DNA of 64,000 nucleotides from Cyathus striatus (lineage: Eukaryota > Basidiomycota > Agaricomycetes > Agaricales > Nidulariaceae), in the NCBI GenBank assembly GCA_025738555.1, contig JAOVFP010000005.1, positions 310,001-374,000 of the forward strand, in the 5' to 3' direction. A model generated the notes under the pieces. The model worked only from the letters and a program-made list of their open reading frames with translations. It had not been told where the DNA came from and did not search any database. The translations under genes and the position numbers were made by a program. This document shows, piece by piece, positions 1 to 12,059 of the stretch (positions within the stretch are counted from its first letter, which is position 1; each line of letters starts with the position of its first letter).

Positions 1-143
1 GGTAGTTGTTAACAAGTTTCCTTCCCATCTTGTGTCTGTGTCTGTGTTTGTGTCTGAGTCTTTGCTCCACCATCACCCTCTTTCCCTTTATTATCCTCTA
101 TTCCCTCTCAACACCCTCTTTTCTATTTGTTACTTCTCACAAG

Positions 144-1335
144 CTGTGAGATACATTCCTTTCATCGACGGATCAATTAATATCCTGCATCTGTTATCTC
201 TCCAAAATCAGTAGCCAAAAAGTGACTGACTTTCCCTGTTGGATAGGACGATTTATACCGTATTCCTCACCTCAATTATGTCACAATCTGTTTAATGCAA
301 TAACATGTAAGATTCGACATTATTTTGCATTGAATTAATGTTGATTCATAAAAGGGCTCATTCTTATAGGAATGAGCACAGCGGAAGGTTGGATGAAGTG
401 ATATTTTGTAGTTTCTACTGACACTAATATGAATGGATCAGTAATCTTTACGCTGCGCACATGGGCAGTATGGGAAAGAAAGAAGTGGCTAGCATACTTC
501 CTTTCCGTGTATTACATAACATCGTGGACCGGCACGTTTATCGCAGCAGGGATTTCCGTCAACACACTTGAATGTAAGTTCTTTGCCAGGACTCAACCGT
601 GATGTGTATACATCGATACAGTAACATGTTTCTAGTTGGTGCTCAGCAGTATATTGCGAGAGGATGCCTTGTAACTGGAGGAAACCCATCACTCTTATGG
701 GTGGACTGGACTCTTCTCTTTCTCTATGACTTTGGTGATTTTTCAGCAGATATTTCAATGGTGATTCAAAACTAACTTTACATTTTAAATAGTGTTAATG
801 GTATTAATGCTCATTCCGGCATTTAAAGCCTGTATGTTCCTTATTAGTTGCATATTCATTCCTAATAACACTTGTGATACAGTTAAGCAAAATGGAAAAT
901 CACACATGACGATGACAGTGCTCAGAGATGGTACGACAATTTCTTCAATTTCTTCATATACATCTCCAGTGTGCTTGAACATTCACTAGGAATTATTTAT
1001 TATATATATCTATTCGGTGCGTCCAGGTTTCATGATATTTGACTAGGCCCTTAATATTCAATATGTGTAGTGGTCTCCTCAGCAAATTTAGTCGTGATCC
1101 GCGGATTGAGTGTATGCCTTCGTTTGTTCCGGTGCTATTAATAACATTAATCATTCTAACCAACACCTAACGTCTAGTCTGATTACTTTGACGTCATTCT
1201 AGAGTGAGTTTTCGTTATACTGTTGGATATGACACTAATACAAGTAGTAATGATAGACTAGGACGCGTTATCCATTCGGTTCTGGCTTGCAGAGTGGTTC
1301 TTCATACTCGCGAGTTGGGGAGTGTTCGAAACTAG
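144..1335 (+). CDS. DUF6533-type multi-span membrane protein, 5' end not resolved
   Basis: Manual splicing gives a run of short exons: about 144-212, 412-573, 636-734, 793-831, 883-930, 990-1016, 1071-1111, 1178-1203 and 1257-1335, with phases agreeing from 412 onward. The peptide shows the hallmarks of the basidiomycete DUF6533 family: RYIPFID near the start, LRTWAVW before a membrane span, a GCL..TGG loop, VLRDGIIYYIYLF and the C-terminal helix RVIHSVLACRVVLHTRELG. Members are integral membrane proteins of unknown function. The N-terminal span expected in the family (a YD....E..YIW segment) is not seen and should lie left of the window or in the first 140 bases, which are pyrimidine-rich like an intron. 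The link between the first and second exon is uncertain. A second, unrelated-in-sequence member lies at 6324-7622. Confidence 0.7.
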
Positions 1336-2056
1336 TGTCATTATGGTACAGGATACCGACTGATCAGTACATTAATTATCACGATAGCACAACTATGTTT
1401 CTGATTTTGAACGATTTTCGAATGGGAACGAGCGCTTGCTTAACCTTGATCTGAGTTGAAGACTAAATATCAGGGGTCCAATATCGCTTTTCAGTTACTG
1501 TACCAATATCATTATTATCACCAACAGTACTTATTTTGAATTCGACCTGGCACCTACGTTATATAGTATAATTACTTTCGGTGCAGTACAGTAAAAGATT
1601 GTAATGTAACCGGCGTATTTCCGAAATTCCGACGTGGTGATCAAGTGGCGATTGCGTATGGGAATTAGACGGAAATTGCCGAAGATAAAATATCCACTAA
1701 CTAGCCACGGAAATACACTAGTCCCGTCGGGCCCGTCTATTTCCGCAGCTGTACTGCGGGCTTGCACTGCGCGAATACACAGTACCTTTGTTTGTTTGTA
1801 TTGTCAGTCTGCACTAACATGTCCCTCTATCCTCAGCGGCTTCAGCCCCGGTTTACTTCCCCGGTATCCATCAGCTACCCAACACTCCGTGGGTCAACAT
1901 CCCCGACCTCCATGTTGCTCAACGCTCTGCGGACCGCCTATAAAACCGCGTTCAAAACATGGACCCACTCATCATTACCACTGTGCTTACTCACTCACTC
2001 GCACCCTCACTGAAAAAATATCAGGTCTACAGCTTCTCAAAGCTTCCTCGAGCACA
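1336..2056. other. Intergenic region upstream of the P450 gene
   Basis: No gene recognised. The apparent open frame that runs through this stretch into the P450 start has no family resemblance before the P450 membrane anchor and is read as 5' leader or promoter sequence. A TATAAAA stretch lies at about 1939, a little over 100 bp before the P450 ATG. Confidence 0.4.
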
Positions 2057-4419
2057 ATGATGAAGTTATCACCTGGACTCGCCTTCCTCTCGAAGGCCCT
2101 CCCATTCTATATCGTTGCATCTGCTTCTCTTTACGCAATCCTCGACATTCTCCGTACAAATCAGGTCCATAATCTTCCTTCCTGGGCCATCATAGCCATA
2201 TCCCTCTTTGCACGGCCTATCTTTCTTATCGCCAGCGGTTATTATACCGATTATAAGCACGCAAGAGCAGCAGCAGCTCTAGATGCAACTGTAATCCCAA
2301 CTGTTGAAGAGAAATGGCCCGTTTCTTTTAGCACAATGAAGAAGTTTGTGGACAATCTTCATACCGGATATCCAGGTACGCACCCACAAAAGTCTTACCG
2401 ACTATTTACGTACTTATTTCAAAAGGTGATTTGCTTGTGGACTGGAAAGAGAAGTATGGAAATACGTATCAAATTTGTCTTCCACTGGATAGACGAGTAT
2501 GTTCACAATTTGTTCTACTGAATTACCTCAGTTTCTTATCTATTTCGAGGTTTTCACGTTCGAGCCAGACCATGTGAAAGCGATCCTGGCAACGCAGATC
2601 GCTACCTTCGAGAAGGGTAAATCACGTACTCGATATTATGTGTTGTAGTTACTTACCCCCGGTGGTTCCAGGACCGATGGCTTTTGAACAGGCCAAGTCT
2701 ATGTTAGGAAGCGGCGTCTTTAACTCGGATGGTACGTCTCCGGTCACTCAGATCAGAAATCAACGAGACTCATCAACAGTTCAAACAACTAGGAGACATG
2801 TGGAAGTTTCATCGCACCATGACCCGACCTTTCTTCATAAAAGACCGCATCAGTGACTTTAGTATATTTGCCGTACATGCTGATGAAGCACTGCGACAGG
2901 CAAAAGCCAGGTTGTCAGAAGGATATCCGATGATCTGGTCTCGAGGTTTACCCTCGACTCCGCGACCCAATTCTTATTCGGTACAGATGTAAAGTCCCTC
3001 GGTGCAGGCCTTGCGTACCCGACATCCTCCCATAAGCCTAATCAACCAACATTCAACAACCATCCTTCGAACCGCTTCGTAGCTGCATTTTTGGAAGGCC
3101 AAAAGAGCATATCCATTCGAGCACGAAAAGGCCAGATTTGGCCTCTTGCAGAGCTCACCGGAGATCAGATGAAACCTAACAGAGTAGTTGTTGATGAATT
3201 CGTCACTCCCCTCATGGAAAAGGCGATTACGAGAAAGCAGATGAAGAACGACAAGTTGGATGAAGAGAAAACAGAAAGTCTCCTTGACCATCTGGCTCAG
3301 CAAACTGAAGATTCCGCGGTCCTCAAGGATGAGGTGTGAACTGTGGTATTTTTTCACCTTATCGATTGCTGACAGTGTAGCAGCTCGTTAACTTATTGGT
3401 GGCTGGCCGCGATACGGTATGTCTAATCGCCATCCTAACTTGTAAGAATAGGAAGGCTAACGATTGCTACGACAGACGGGGTCACTATTGACATTCTCTC
3501 TCTATATGCTGGCTGAGCATCCGGATATCGCTCAGAGGCTTAGAGACGAAATTCTCAACAAGGTCGGAGCAACAGAGTACCCCTCGTATAAAAACATCCG
3601 TGATATGAAGAACCTCAGGGCATTCTTGAATGGTCAGCCTATTCCGATTTACTACTAAAGATGCACACTAATGATTATTCGTAGAGGTCTTAAGGTTATA
3701 TCCACCTGTGTAAGAGACTCGACCACATTTTGTATGCTCTTGACTAAAATCTCGTTGTTAGTCCCATGAACAGTAGAACTGCAAACAAGGATACTGTTTT
3801 CGAATCCAAAACTCTAGGGGCTCTCCCGCTCTATATTCCAGCAGGAACAAGAGTATCATACAGTGTCTTCGTGATGCACTGCCGCACTGACCTCTGGGGT
3901 CCTGATGGTAAGTTTGGTGCATTTGATTTTTTTTATCAGCAATTCTAACTGAAAGCCTCAGCATTGGAATTCGACCCAGACCGTTTCATCGACGAACGTC
4001 TTGCAAAATATCTCACACCTAATCCGTTCATTTTCTGCCCGTTTAATGCTGGCCCGCGTATTTGCCTTGGACAACAGGTTCGTCGTTAGCCATTTCATAA
4101 CATGATTTTTGACTAATGCTATGAGTAGTATGCATATCAGGAAGCTTCTTTCTTCCTCGTTCGACTATTGCAGCAGTATTCGTCGTTTTTGTTGTCTAGA
4201 GACGCACAACCAATAGATAGCCTTCCACCGAAAGAGTGGGCAGGTGCCCACGGCCCGAAGGGATCTGAGAAAATTCATCCACAAGCACATTTGACGATGT
4301 ACAGTAAGGTATGTTGTAATTTCGTGTCATTTTCTAGTATCTTAATATTAATGTATATGATAATTTAGGGTGGACTTTGGGTCCGCATGCAAGGGGCTAC
4401 ATTACTTGAGAGCATTTAG
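2057..4419 (+). pseudogene. CYP63-like cytochrome P450 with one frameshift
   Basis: Resembles the basidiomycete CYP63 family, heme monooxygenases anchored in the ER. The start at 2057 gives an N-terminal hydrophobic anchor. Exons begin 2057-2375, 2426-2496 and 2550 onward, with about ten short introns. Visible signatures in order: the helix-C segment WKFHRTMTRPFF, the I-helix AGRDTT (split by an intron at about 3416), ExLR within EVLRLYPP (about 3690), the PERF-like FDPDRF (about 3972) and the heme loop [10 protein letters not shown] with the Cys codon at 4063-4065. The last exon ends with GGLWVRM, typical of the family. At about 2929 the frame jumps between EGYP and DLVSRF with no possible intron; the family has about four more residues here, so a 10-bp deletion is the simplest reading. 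All catalytic motifs survive, so it is either a very young pseudogene or an assembly error. Confidence 0.85.
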
Positions 4420-5262
4420 TACATACGCCATTGACGGATTACGTGAAAAGTATTTTAGTCGTTGTACCTATTTCCTTTTCACTGTATTACAGCTGCAGTA
4501 TACATGAACCAATCATAGCTTATAGCTGTATATTACTTAATATTATGAATAGTCAATAGAAATTCACTGTCAGAATCGTCAGAATCGTCGAACGATTCAT
4601 CTGAATCTGAATACCTAGTAAGCGTGAGTCATCAGCTCGCTCTGAATGCAGCAATGACTCATTAATGGTAATACAGGTCCCGTTCTTCGGCCATCTATCA
4701 ACAGTGGAACCTACGATGATATTCATTGTTGTGCATGTGATGTGACATAAAAATATGTTTGTCTTTTGTACCTGAGATCGTGTGGGGTGTTCTTATTTCA
4801 ATCTAGAATCACTGAAAGTTTCTATGGTTGACAGTGAAATTTTTTGAGAGAACTGCCACTTAACTCCCGTCTCTGATACGGAAGATGATAACCGCCTTCA
4901 TCATGCGGATGGGACTGGTTATGCACAGCTTCTAGTACTATCTATCCCTATTAAGTACGCCAAATCACAACGATTGTAGCTCCAATACTAAAAAGCCCAT
5001 GTCAGCGCCTTTGGTATAGACTATATGGGTACTAGTACATTTAGAAGCTCACAAGATCATATCATGATGAAGATTAGATATCGGTGCATGATAATCAAAC
5101 TACTAGACTATTTCGACCACTTGTTCACGCTCCAGAGAGCGTGACAAAAAAATTGGTTTGATTAAGTGTTCAAGCCCGAAATCAATGCGTGACACGGGGC
5201 GGAACTGTTCATACCCGTACAGACGCCTGGCTTTTTTGGCTAAGCACCAAATCTAACACATT
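4420..5262. other. AT-rich intergenic stretch
   Basis: No coding signal or repeat with a partner elsewhere in the window was recognised. It contains the CYP63 3' flank. Confidence 0.4.
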
Positions 5263-5400
5263 ACTTCATGGATAACTCTCCAGCAATGCCGTAATAATAC
5301 AATCGAGTCGGAGACATTTCATATCACGACCTACGAACTCTCCCCTCCTCACCCACTGCTTAACACCTACGTGATACCCAACAGTCTTTTATATAAGTCT
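5263..5400 (+). pseudogene. Relic homologous to 60189-60300
   Basis: Starting ATGGATAAC, this segment aligns by eye with ATGGACAAT at about 60189. Both continue into a shared stretch (ATCACGACCTA[C/T]GAACTC at about 5324 and 60238) and ACACCTAC further on. The copy here has stop codons soon after the ATG, whereas the 60 kb copy stays open. No protein family recognised. Together with 6015-6660 versus 61000-61604 it marks a segmental duplication. Confidence 0.5.
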
Positions 5401-5494
5401 TTAGATTACATTCAATACTCATAATATAAATAAAAACCTAACTCTCCGGTCTACGCAAGTGCACCTCTATTGATATCCTCGTCCTTACATAAAG

Positions 5495-5900
5495 CTACCA
5501 CCTGGGAACCCGCATACCTATCGAAAGTGATCCCATATCCTGTGCTGTACCAGCACCTAATGCGAGATGGCGAGAAGGCTTATCTGGCGTCCTCGTACAT
5601 GTGTTGGAAAGGGTGGGCTCGGTGAGGATTTCGGGGGCGGTTGAAGAGATAGCGAGCCTGTTTTGGCTTATCACGGACATTGGTGTATCGATCAACAGAG
5701 AGATGGTAGTATATCTCGTTGATGTGATTGAGAAGCGGGGGCATTTGAAACAATGCCCACGTATGAGTATCGGGCCGTGTCACGAACTCTCTCTTCCATT
5801 CTGCATCCCCATCCCCTTCCGCTCCGTAACAACCCTCCACTGCCTGGGAAAAGCAAGAAAAAAAACAATCTACGTCACAGCAGGAACGTGCTTTCATGGT
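5495..5900 (-). pseudogene. Degenerate repeat-family copy A
   Basis: On the minus strand, short peptide blocks (NEIYYHLSVDR, APEILTEP..LS, GTAQDMGSLSIGMRVP) recur in diverged form at 7750-8130 and 8640-8900. No single long frame survives. The family was not recognised; the repetition in one orientation suggests old tandem duplicates of one gene that have decayed. Confidence 0.4.
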
Positions 5901-6323
5901 TCTCGCATAGACGCAGAGATTGTTAAAGTCGGAAAGTTACTCCCATCACAAGAAGCAACCAGTTATCTCCTTCAAATGCATTACATGGATTCTCCTTTGA
6001 CAGGGTTGTAAATGTCAACGTTCACTTGCCCAAAACAAGTTGGCAAGGGGCTGCCAATATTGCCATCAAATCTCGGAGGGAGGTAGACAATAAGACAGGA
6101 TTTCCATAACAACGTAACATATATTTATTGTTTCTAATTCTGCTTATCTCAGGCTTGTATTTGATATTGTCAATAGAAATATAGGGATTGCCATTTAAAT
6201 CAGCGCTGTATCTGATGATATCCCTGATACTTACCGAATGAGAGATTAATTCAATTTTGGATACTTAAACACCCTCCAAGACCAAGAAATGTGTATTGTC
6301 AATCTACGCCCATATTTATCAAC

Positions 6324-7622
6324 ATGGGCACACTAAACGAACAACATAGTGTTCTTACTCGTAATTGTTCTTGCTGTAAGTGAACTCCAGCTTCTGTAAT
6401 TCACATCAGGTAATAATATATGTTCATTTCCAGTGATTTCCTTTGTGATTCTCCTTTACGATCACTTTAGTACTTATCAATTCGAGCTTAAATACATATG
6501 GAAGTAAGTCGCATGTTCCATCGCCTCCCACCTATTAATTTGCTGTTGATCGAGTTAGACATTCGCTAACGCCTGTCAAGTTCGCGTATATTTTCAGTCG
6601 GTACCTTGCTCTCGTATGTCAGATGTATGCTATTGTACGGCTCCTGTTTCTGGTAGTGCTTAATAACTAACAAAGGAAACAAGTGCCAATATCATCTTCG
6701 TATTCTCCAAATTGCAAAAGGCCCCTGTTGATCCATTGATATGCCAATACTGGTATACATCTTCAATGATATCCTCCAATCTACTAGCAGTTCCGTTACA
6801 TGCAATTGCGATGCTACAAGGTATGTTCAGTATTGCCTATTCATGTTCCACAACAGATACATATCTCAGCATACGCTTTGCATCGAAATAACCGTAAAAT
6901 TGGAATACTTCTAGTCATGTTACTGACTATATTTGTTGGATTGTGTGTATACTTTACGTTATTGTGTTTTCATCATAACGTCTATGATGATGTATGCATC
7001 GTTGAATTCGTACCGGCGGAGTTGATGTATTTTGGGTACGCTCTCTCGTTTCGTCCTTTACTTTGTCCGCTTGCCTAATTATCATACGTACAGGATATTT
7101 TTGATAATTTCAAAAATAGTAGTAGTATCCTTAACACTCGCCAAAACGCAACCTACAACTCGATATACAAATATAGTTCGCAAAGCTATACTTAATGAGG
7201 GAGGACTCTTCGCATTCGCGCTTGGTATGTGAATACAACTTCGTATTGCAGTATGAGTATAAAGCTGAAACTTCCTTGCAAGGACTTTCAATCGCCTTTC
7301 TTATACCTTCCGGCTATATTGTTCGTGTTGTATATTTAAGCTTCGGGCCTCAGTACGTTTCTGTCTTGCACTCAGGCTGTACGCTATTTTGTCTGATCTT
7401 GTGCATTACTAGTTGGAAGCTAACCATATTTCCGGTCATGGTGTGTAATTATTCATCTTTCAATATATAAGCTCTCAACTGTGCTGAGTCGATGGTCATC
7501 TCTTGCAGACATGTAGAATGATCAAAGGGTTCTTCCAGACAGTGATTTCCGATATTTCCACGGATGAGTCAAGTCCATCTAGCGAAGTAGAATTAACTAG
7601 TTTCATTGATATTATGAGTTAA
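6324..7622 (+). CDS. DUF6533-like multi-span membrane protein, 281 aa, intact
   Basis: Eight exons fit with perfect phase: 6324-6375, 6434-6503, 6598-6652, 6721-6820, 6870-7035, 7094-7224, 7283-7440 and 7509-7622, summing to 846 nt including TAA. Every intron is GT-AG and 46-94 nt. The first span is followed by LLYDHFSTYQFELKYIW, the diagnostic DUF6533 start, then a CQYW segment, AYALHRNNRKIGILLV (the usual RxYALxxRNxxI motif) and several further hydrophobic segments. It is a predicted plasma or endomembrane protein of unknown function restricted to Basidiomycota. The first three exons and their upstream region are duplicated at about 61000-61604, where the rest of the gene is missing. This is the best-preserved gene in the left third of the window. 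Confidence 0.85.
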
Positions 7623-7749
7623 CATCGTATTTGTAGCGCATGAGATGCAGTTCTTAAAGTAGGGTATACACTAGCGTCTGAAGTGGGATTACACTCAATT
7701 CTTCTAGTAAGAATCAAAACCGAACTCCTGGTGTGAGCTCTCTCCGAAT

Positions 7750-8140
7750 CCATTCCACACAAGCAAACCTCTATGGACATCCTCGCCCTTGCGTAGTACT
7801 ATCACCCCAGGAACCGCATTCCTGTCGTAACCGATCCCATATCATGTGCCGTCAGCACCTAATACGAGATGGCGTCCTCATTCTAAAGTTCGAGAATGCG
7901 TCGGAGAGGTCGATTCCAGTGAGGATTTCGGGGACGGTTACGGAGACGCGAAGGACCACGCAGGCGAGAAGTAAAAGGTGTGGTTGAGGTAGGCTGTGGT
8001 TGAAACTACGATCCCAGCGACGTATGTCAATCGCAACCGATCCTATATCCTGTTCTGCACTTACCAGCACCCTTTAAATGCGAGATGATGAGAACGCTTC
8101 TTGGTGAGCTCGGTGAGGATTTCTGGGACAGGTGATGAGA
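7750..8140 (-). pseudogene. Degenerate repeat-family copies B and C
   Basis: Two adjacent diverged copies of the 5495-5900 segment. Shared blocks on the minus strand include PEILTGIDLSDAF, TAHDMGSVTTGMRFL and EQDIGSVAIDIRRW. No open gene model could be built. The family is not identified. Confidence 0.4.
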
Positions 8141-8629
8141 AAAAGAAGGACGGCGCGGCGTGAAGTAGAAGGTATCGTTGAGGTAGGCTGTGCGGTGCCG
8201 GGGTCGGTTAAGTGGAGGACTTAGGAGAGCGGGAAACTTGAAACCGGGTACTTACTACTTCCCCATCGGAACCTTTGTATATTTCACTCGTATGACCTGC
8301 AGGTTCATTGACATCTACCCTCCTTTCCTCGAAGTGTCCACCCGTCTCACCAAATCCTTCGGAATCACACCGTCCTCTCCCTCCGCGTCCTCCATCTCGA
8401 CTATATCCCTACAGCAGTACGACACAATCTCTCAGCCCTGGCCACTTAGCTCTACAGAACGAGATCCGAGTTGAATCGGCAGTGGTACCGATAAGCAGTG
8501 GCGGAGGAACCAATATTGGCAGTCCGACGAAAGGCAACGAGCGAGGTCGTCCGATTGTAGCTGTACATGGATAATGCTTGCGGCCGGCGAGAGTAGAGGT
8601 GTTAAACATGTTATACCCTGTTTCGCCTT
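8141..8629. other. Unassigned sequence between degenerate repeat copies
   Basis: Open frames on both strands here are proline/serine-rich or basic and lack any recognisable motif. No gene is supported. Confidence 0.3.
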
Positions 8630-8940
8630 ATCACGGAACTTGGTGCACCACTATCGATCAACGGAGAGATGTTAGTGTATCTCGTCGATGTAATTGAGAA
8701 GAGGGGGAGATAACTTACTAAGGTTGTCCCGTATCCCGAGTTCTACTCCTCCATTCTTCACACCTCTTTCCCGATTCGTTCCGTAGCATTCCACCGCAGC
8801 CTGGCGGGGGGAAAGGTGGTCTGTGTCATAGCAGGGGTATGCTCTCGTTTCATGGGCCCTACGTAGACGTGGAGCTTTGGGCTGCGAACGTGAAGGGCCG
8901 AAGAGAAAAGATCTCGCTTTGATATGAACGAGAGCCAATG
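8630..8940 (-). pseudogene. Degenerate repeat-family copy D
   Basis: Contains the block PPLLNYIDEIH on the minus strand, matching PPLLNHINEIYYHLSVDR of copy A, preceded in both by VECYG / VEGCYG. Same orientation as copies A-C. Unknown family, decayed. Confidence 0.4.
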
Positions 8941-9658
8941 ATCTTTAGATGCGGATGTGGGTGTGGGTGGTGGAGGTGGGAGAAGGGGATGTGAACGAGA
9001 CGAAGACGGAAGATGGTCGGAGACTGTCGGGGAGTTTGTAGTCTGTGGGGGTTGTGTGGGGGCAGATGATGAGGGGAGTGGGTGAGGATCGTGGTCGTTG
9101 TCACCGACGATGAGCCCGGTGATGTCCTCGTGCTTACATAATTCACAACGCCCTTGGCCCGTGGCCCCGTACTTATGCCCACACATCTTCGACGTTCCGA
9201 ACGGACCCTTAAATAAAAGTGGGTATGTTTTGGCTCAACTAGAGGATCCACAGAGCTTTAACCCTGCTATCGACTCGCTTGTATTCGGTCTATCTGAACA
9301 GATGGATGGTATAACTTATTCAGTGATGGCGTGCAGTCTCAGAACGCAGGCAAGCCTCGAGCCAACAATGAGACAAACTCGAGATGGAAACTACCTCTTG
9401 TCCCTAACGTTTGTACCTTTCTCACGTAAACACATTGGATTACGCTTAAAAGCAGGAGTTTCGTACATCAAATCACTGAACTGTGACAAAAATGCCTGAG
9501 CGCTCACAGCCCTTCTTAAGCACACCTTTCCACCTCTCGTCCTCTCTCGTCCTCCAAGCCCCACAAGTTTACCCTCTTCAAGGCCTTCTCCAACTTCTGC
9601 ACGAGCATCTTCGAGAGCTCCAATGAGGCTTCGAAGCTGTCTTTTATTAGAAGACTGT
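8941..9658. other. Unassigned sequence
   Basis: A G-rich segment (8950-9110) gives low-complexity proline-rich frames on the minus strand. A plus frame around 9098-9499 has no recognisable motif. Nothing annotated with confidence. Confidence 0.3.
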
Positions 9659-10083
9659 TTAGAGTGGGTAAGGATTGCAGGTCGTTTTCAATCGATGGTG
9701 GATTGTTTGTACTTTGTTGAGGTCGTAGTACAGCGTCGGAGGAGTGGTACGTCTCTCATGGTGTGGGTTGTAGATATGTAAATCGTACATGAGCGCTTGG
9801 GCTGATTGTAGGGTCAGCGTGAAGTTATAATTCTGGCAGTGAACGAAGATGTGATGGCTGTTTGCGGTGTGTTTAGCTGTATCAGTATCGGACAAGTATT
9901 CAAGTAAGTACACGAGAAATAAAACGGTAAATAAAGGAAAAGGACGCACAAATAGTTCACTACCTGAGTTATGATCTCACCCCATAAGCTTGAAACCATT
10001 AAGACGTCATTTTCTAAGTAGTCGAGGTATGATAGAGTAGCATATTCAGTTTGGGCGGCGGCTCGAGGTTGAGGTTTCTTCAT
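9659..10083 (-). CDS. Possible two-exon unknown protein
   Basis: A minus-strand frame from 10083 (starting MKKPQPRAAAQTEY) runs to a plausible donor after GEIITQ (about 9967), and an acceptor after GATACAG (about 9880) leads into further open sequence in two frames. Composition looks coding-like, but no family is recognised and the correct second-exon phase is unclear. It may equally be a relic. Confidence 0.25.
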
Positions 10084-10814
10084 GCTGGTGCGGTCCTGTT
10101 CACGTCCGCCACACTGCCCCAGACGCCAGTGAACATCATGATCTGGTGGAGGTGTGTTCTACGTGATACTGTGAGGCGGTTCCAACGTGGTTCGTTAAGC
10201 TGAGCGTACATATGAGAGGATTCATGAGTGGTGGCGGATGTCCCAGAAGTGGACCAAATTCAGAAATAGGTATTTTTCTGTCGATGACCACGGCGCACCG
10301 GATGAGCCTACTGAGAATGGGGACGGACAACGTTTCAATTTGGTACTGGTTTGTATTGCCTGCATCTGTACTGTTATTAAACAGATCCAGATAGAAGCAG
10401 TCCCTGCAAGCTCCCATTCAACTGCAGGATTCGCACCGTTCGTTGTCCTCAGTTACCTACTCCGGAGAACTTCCCGGGTCTTTATCTTCGAGGTTCGCAC
10501 TGGCTAAACGACTAGAAAACTCAAAAATGTTTATAAGATGATAAATAATGGGGTCTCATCTTCGCTGTGCTGGAAGAGTTATATTGGGCTTGATTTCCTT
10601 TATTTATGACATCGTATTAACATATTTTTTCAAGCCTGTCTCAGTTCCAAGGTAGCACAAAGTTGGCACCTCGATGACAAATCAACAACTTTGAGCTTGT
10701 GATGTGCTCAGTACATAAGACCATCGTACGGGGTACCGGGTGCATAATACCTCACATCGCTAATGTCATAAACGTTGACATTATAGGGCCAGTACGGAAC
10801 ATATTCCTATTCAT
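10084..10814. other. Unassigned sequence
   Basis: Overlapping opposite-strand frames around 10136-10507 carry no motif that could be identified. No gene is supported. Confidence 0.3.
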
Positions 10815-11180
10815 TAATGGCCTGCTATACTGTACGACATCTTGTGGCTCATCCCTCTCGTATGTTCTGTACTGACCGTAAACCGTACGATTGATGATGG
10901 CTTTGGAGATTCTTTGACAAAGGAAATGCCCATTTACTACATCCCAGACAATTGAAACAACCAGAAAAATCGTGAAAGTTGCAAAATTAAGCTTGACCCA
11001 TCGAAAGCTTACTTGGGAACATACAGTGCCACAACTTACCACCCTAATCAGAAAAATTGCTCTATAACCATGGAGTTTGAAGGTAGCATTGATATTTTCG
11101 AAGTATTAATGAGACTCACTAGCATGTAGGGATTGCAATATATGTATTCTTTATTCTTCCCAACCTACAACAGTCCGATG
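10815..11180 (+). pseudogene. Fungal single-pass surface-protein gene, 5' part, split by hAT element
   Basis: Plus-strand blocks LVCSVLTVNRTIDDGFGD, PIYYIPDN, KLDPSKAYLGTY, TTYHP and IYVFFILPN match a very common Agaricomycete family: signal peptide, an RTIDD..GD start, two beta-sandwich lobes, a serine-rich linker and one membrane span. A TGA at 10953-10955 stands where the family usually has Trp, and no in-frame ATG precedes the signal-like sequence. The reading continues after the insertion at 16652. The family function is unknown; carbohydrate or surface binding is often assumed. Confidence 0.65.
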
Positions 11181-12059
11181 TAGTGTTGCCGCCGCTCAGC
11201 TCATTGCAACTCCGCTCGTTGAGCTGCTTAAGCGGCCGCTCAAATGCTAATTATCGTTCAAGAGATTGGATATTAATAAAAATTAACAATTGAGTTGCCG
11301 AGCCCATTGCATTAATGAGCTATATGTCAGAGGATGTATAGATACGTATGAGATAACAAGTGAATTATATAGGAAATGGTATGTACAGCTCAGTCACTAG
11401 CAGAAAGCACTGGAAATGCGTTCTTTGAAGAGAAGGCCAATTAATTTAACTAGTGTTTCTGCAAGCTCTAATTTTATGGTTCGGCTCGTGGTTGAAATTC
11501 CGCAAATACCCAGCCTATATGGCGGTCAAAGTGCACATTTATTGTGCCGCGCAACTTTTTTTGAGGGTGCCGCAACTTTTTCGGGGGGTTATTCGGCGCA
11601 ACTTTTTACACGAGGCCGCAACTTTTTTTTACAGAAGGCCGCAACTTTTTTTTTTTTTTTACAAGGCCGCAACTTTTTTTTCTGGCAGCGCAACTTTTTT
11701 TCAGCGCAACTTATTTCGATGCGATTATCATTTTGAAGTGAAAAATTACTTTAAACAATATCATATAGATTAAGCCCTACAGTTACATACATGAAATACA
11801 AGACTTTTTTTATACACAATTTTAGAAAAGGGAACTATATACATGAATTTACTATCACTCCATGCGTATATCATAATTATTAAGTTATCATGTTTTACAT
11901 GACAATTACTAGTAACAAGTTGTATACAGTCTACATAAACGAGACAGAGTCCAGAGACATACTGCCTGCAGATAACAACCTTCTCCGTCATCTCCCTGTC
12001 ATATTCTCCATCACTGTTAATTGCTGACTACTCATACCACTACGCCCATTAACCCCAAC

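Noticed and set aside
1634..2056. N-terminal extension of the P450 frame
   Set aside because: No similarity to P450 anchors and no ATG context; the membrane anchor starts at 2057.
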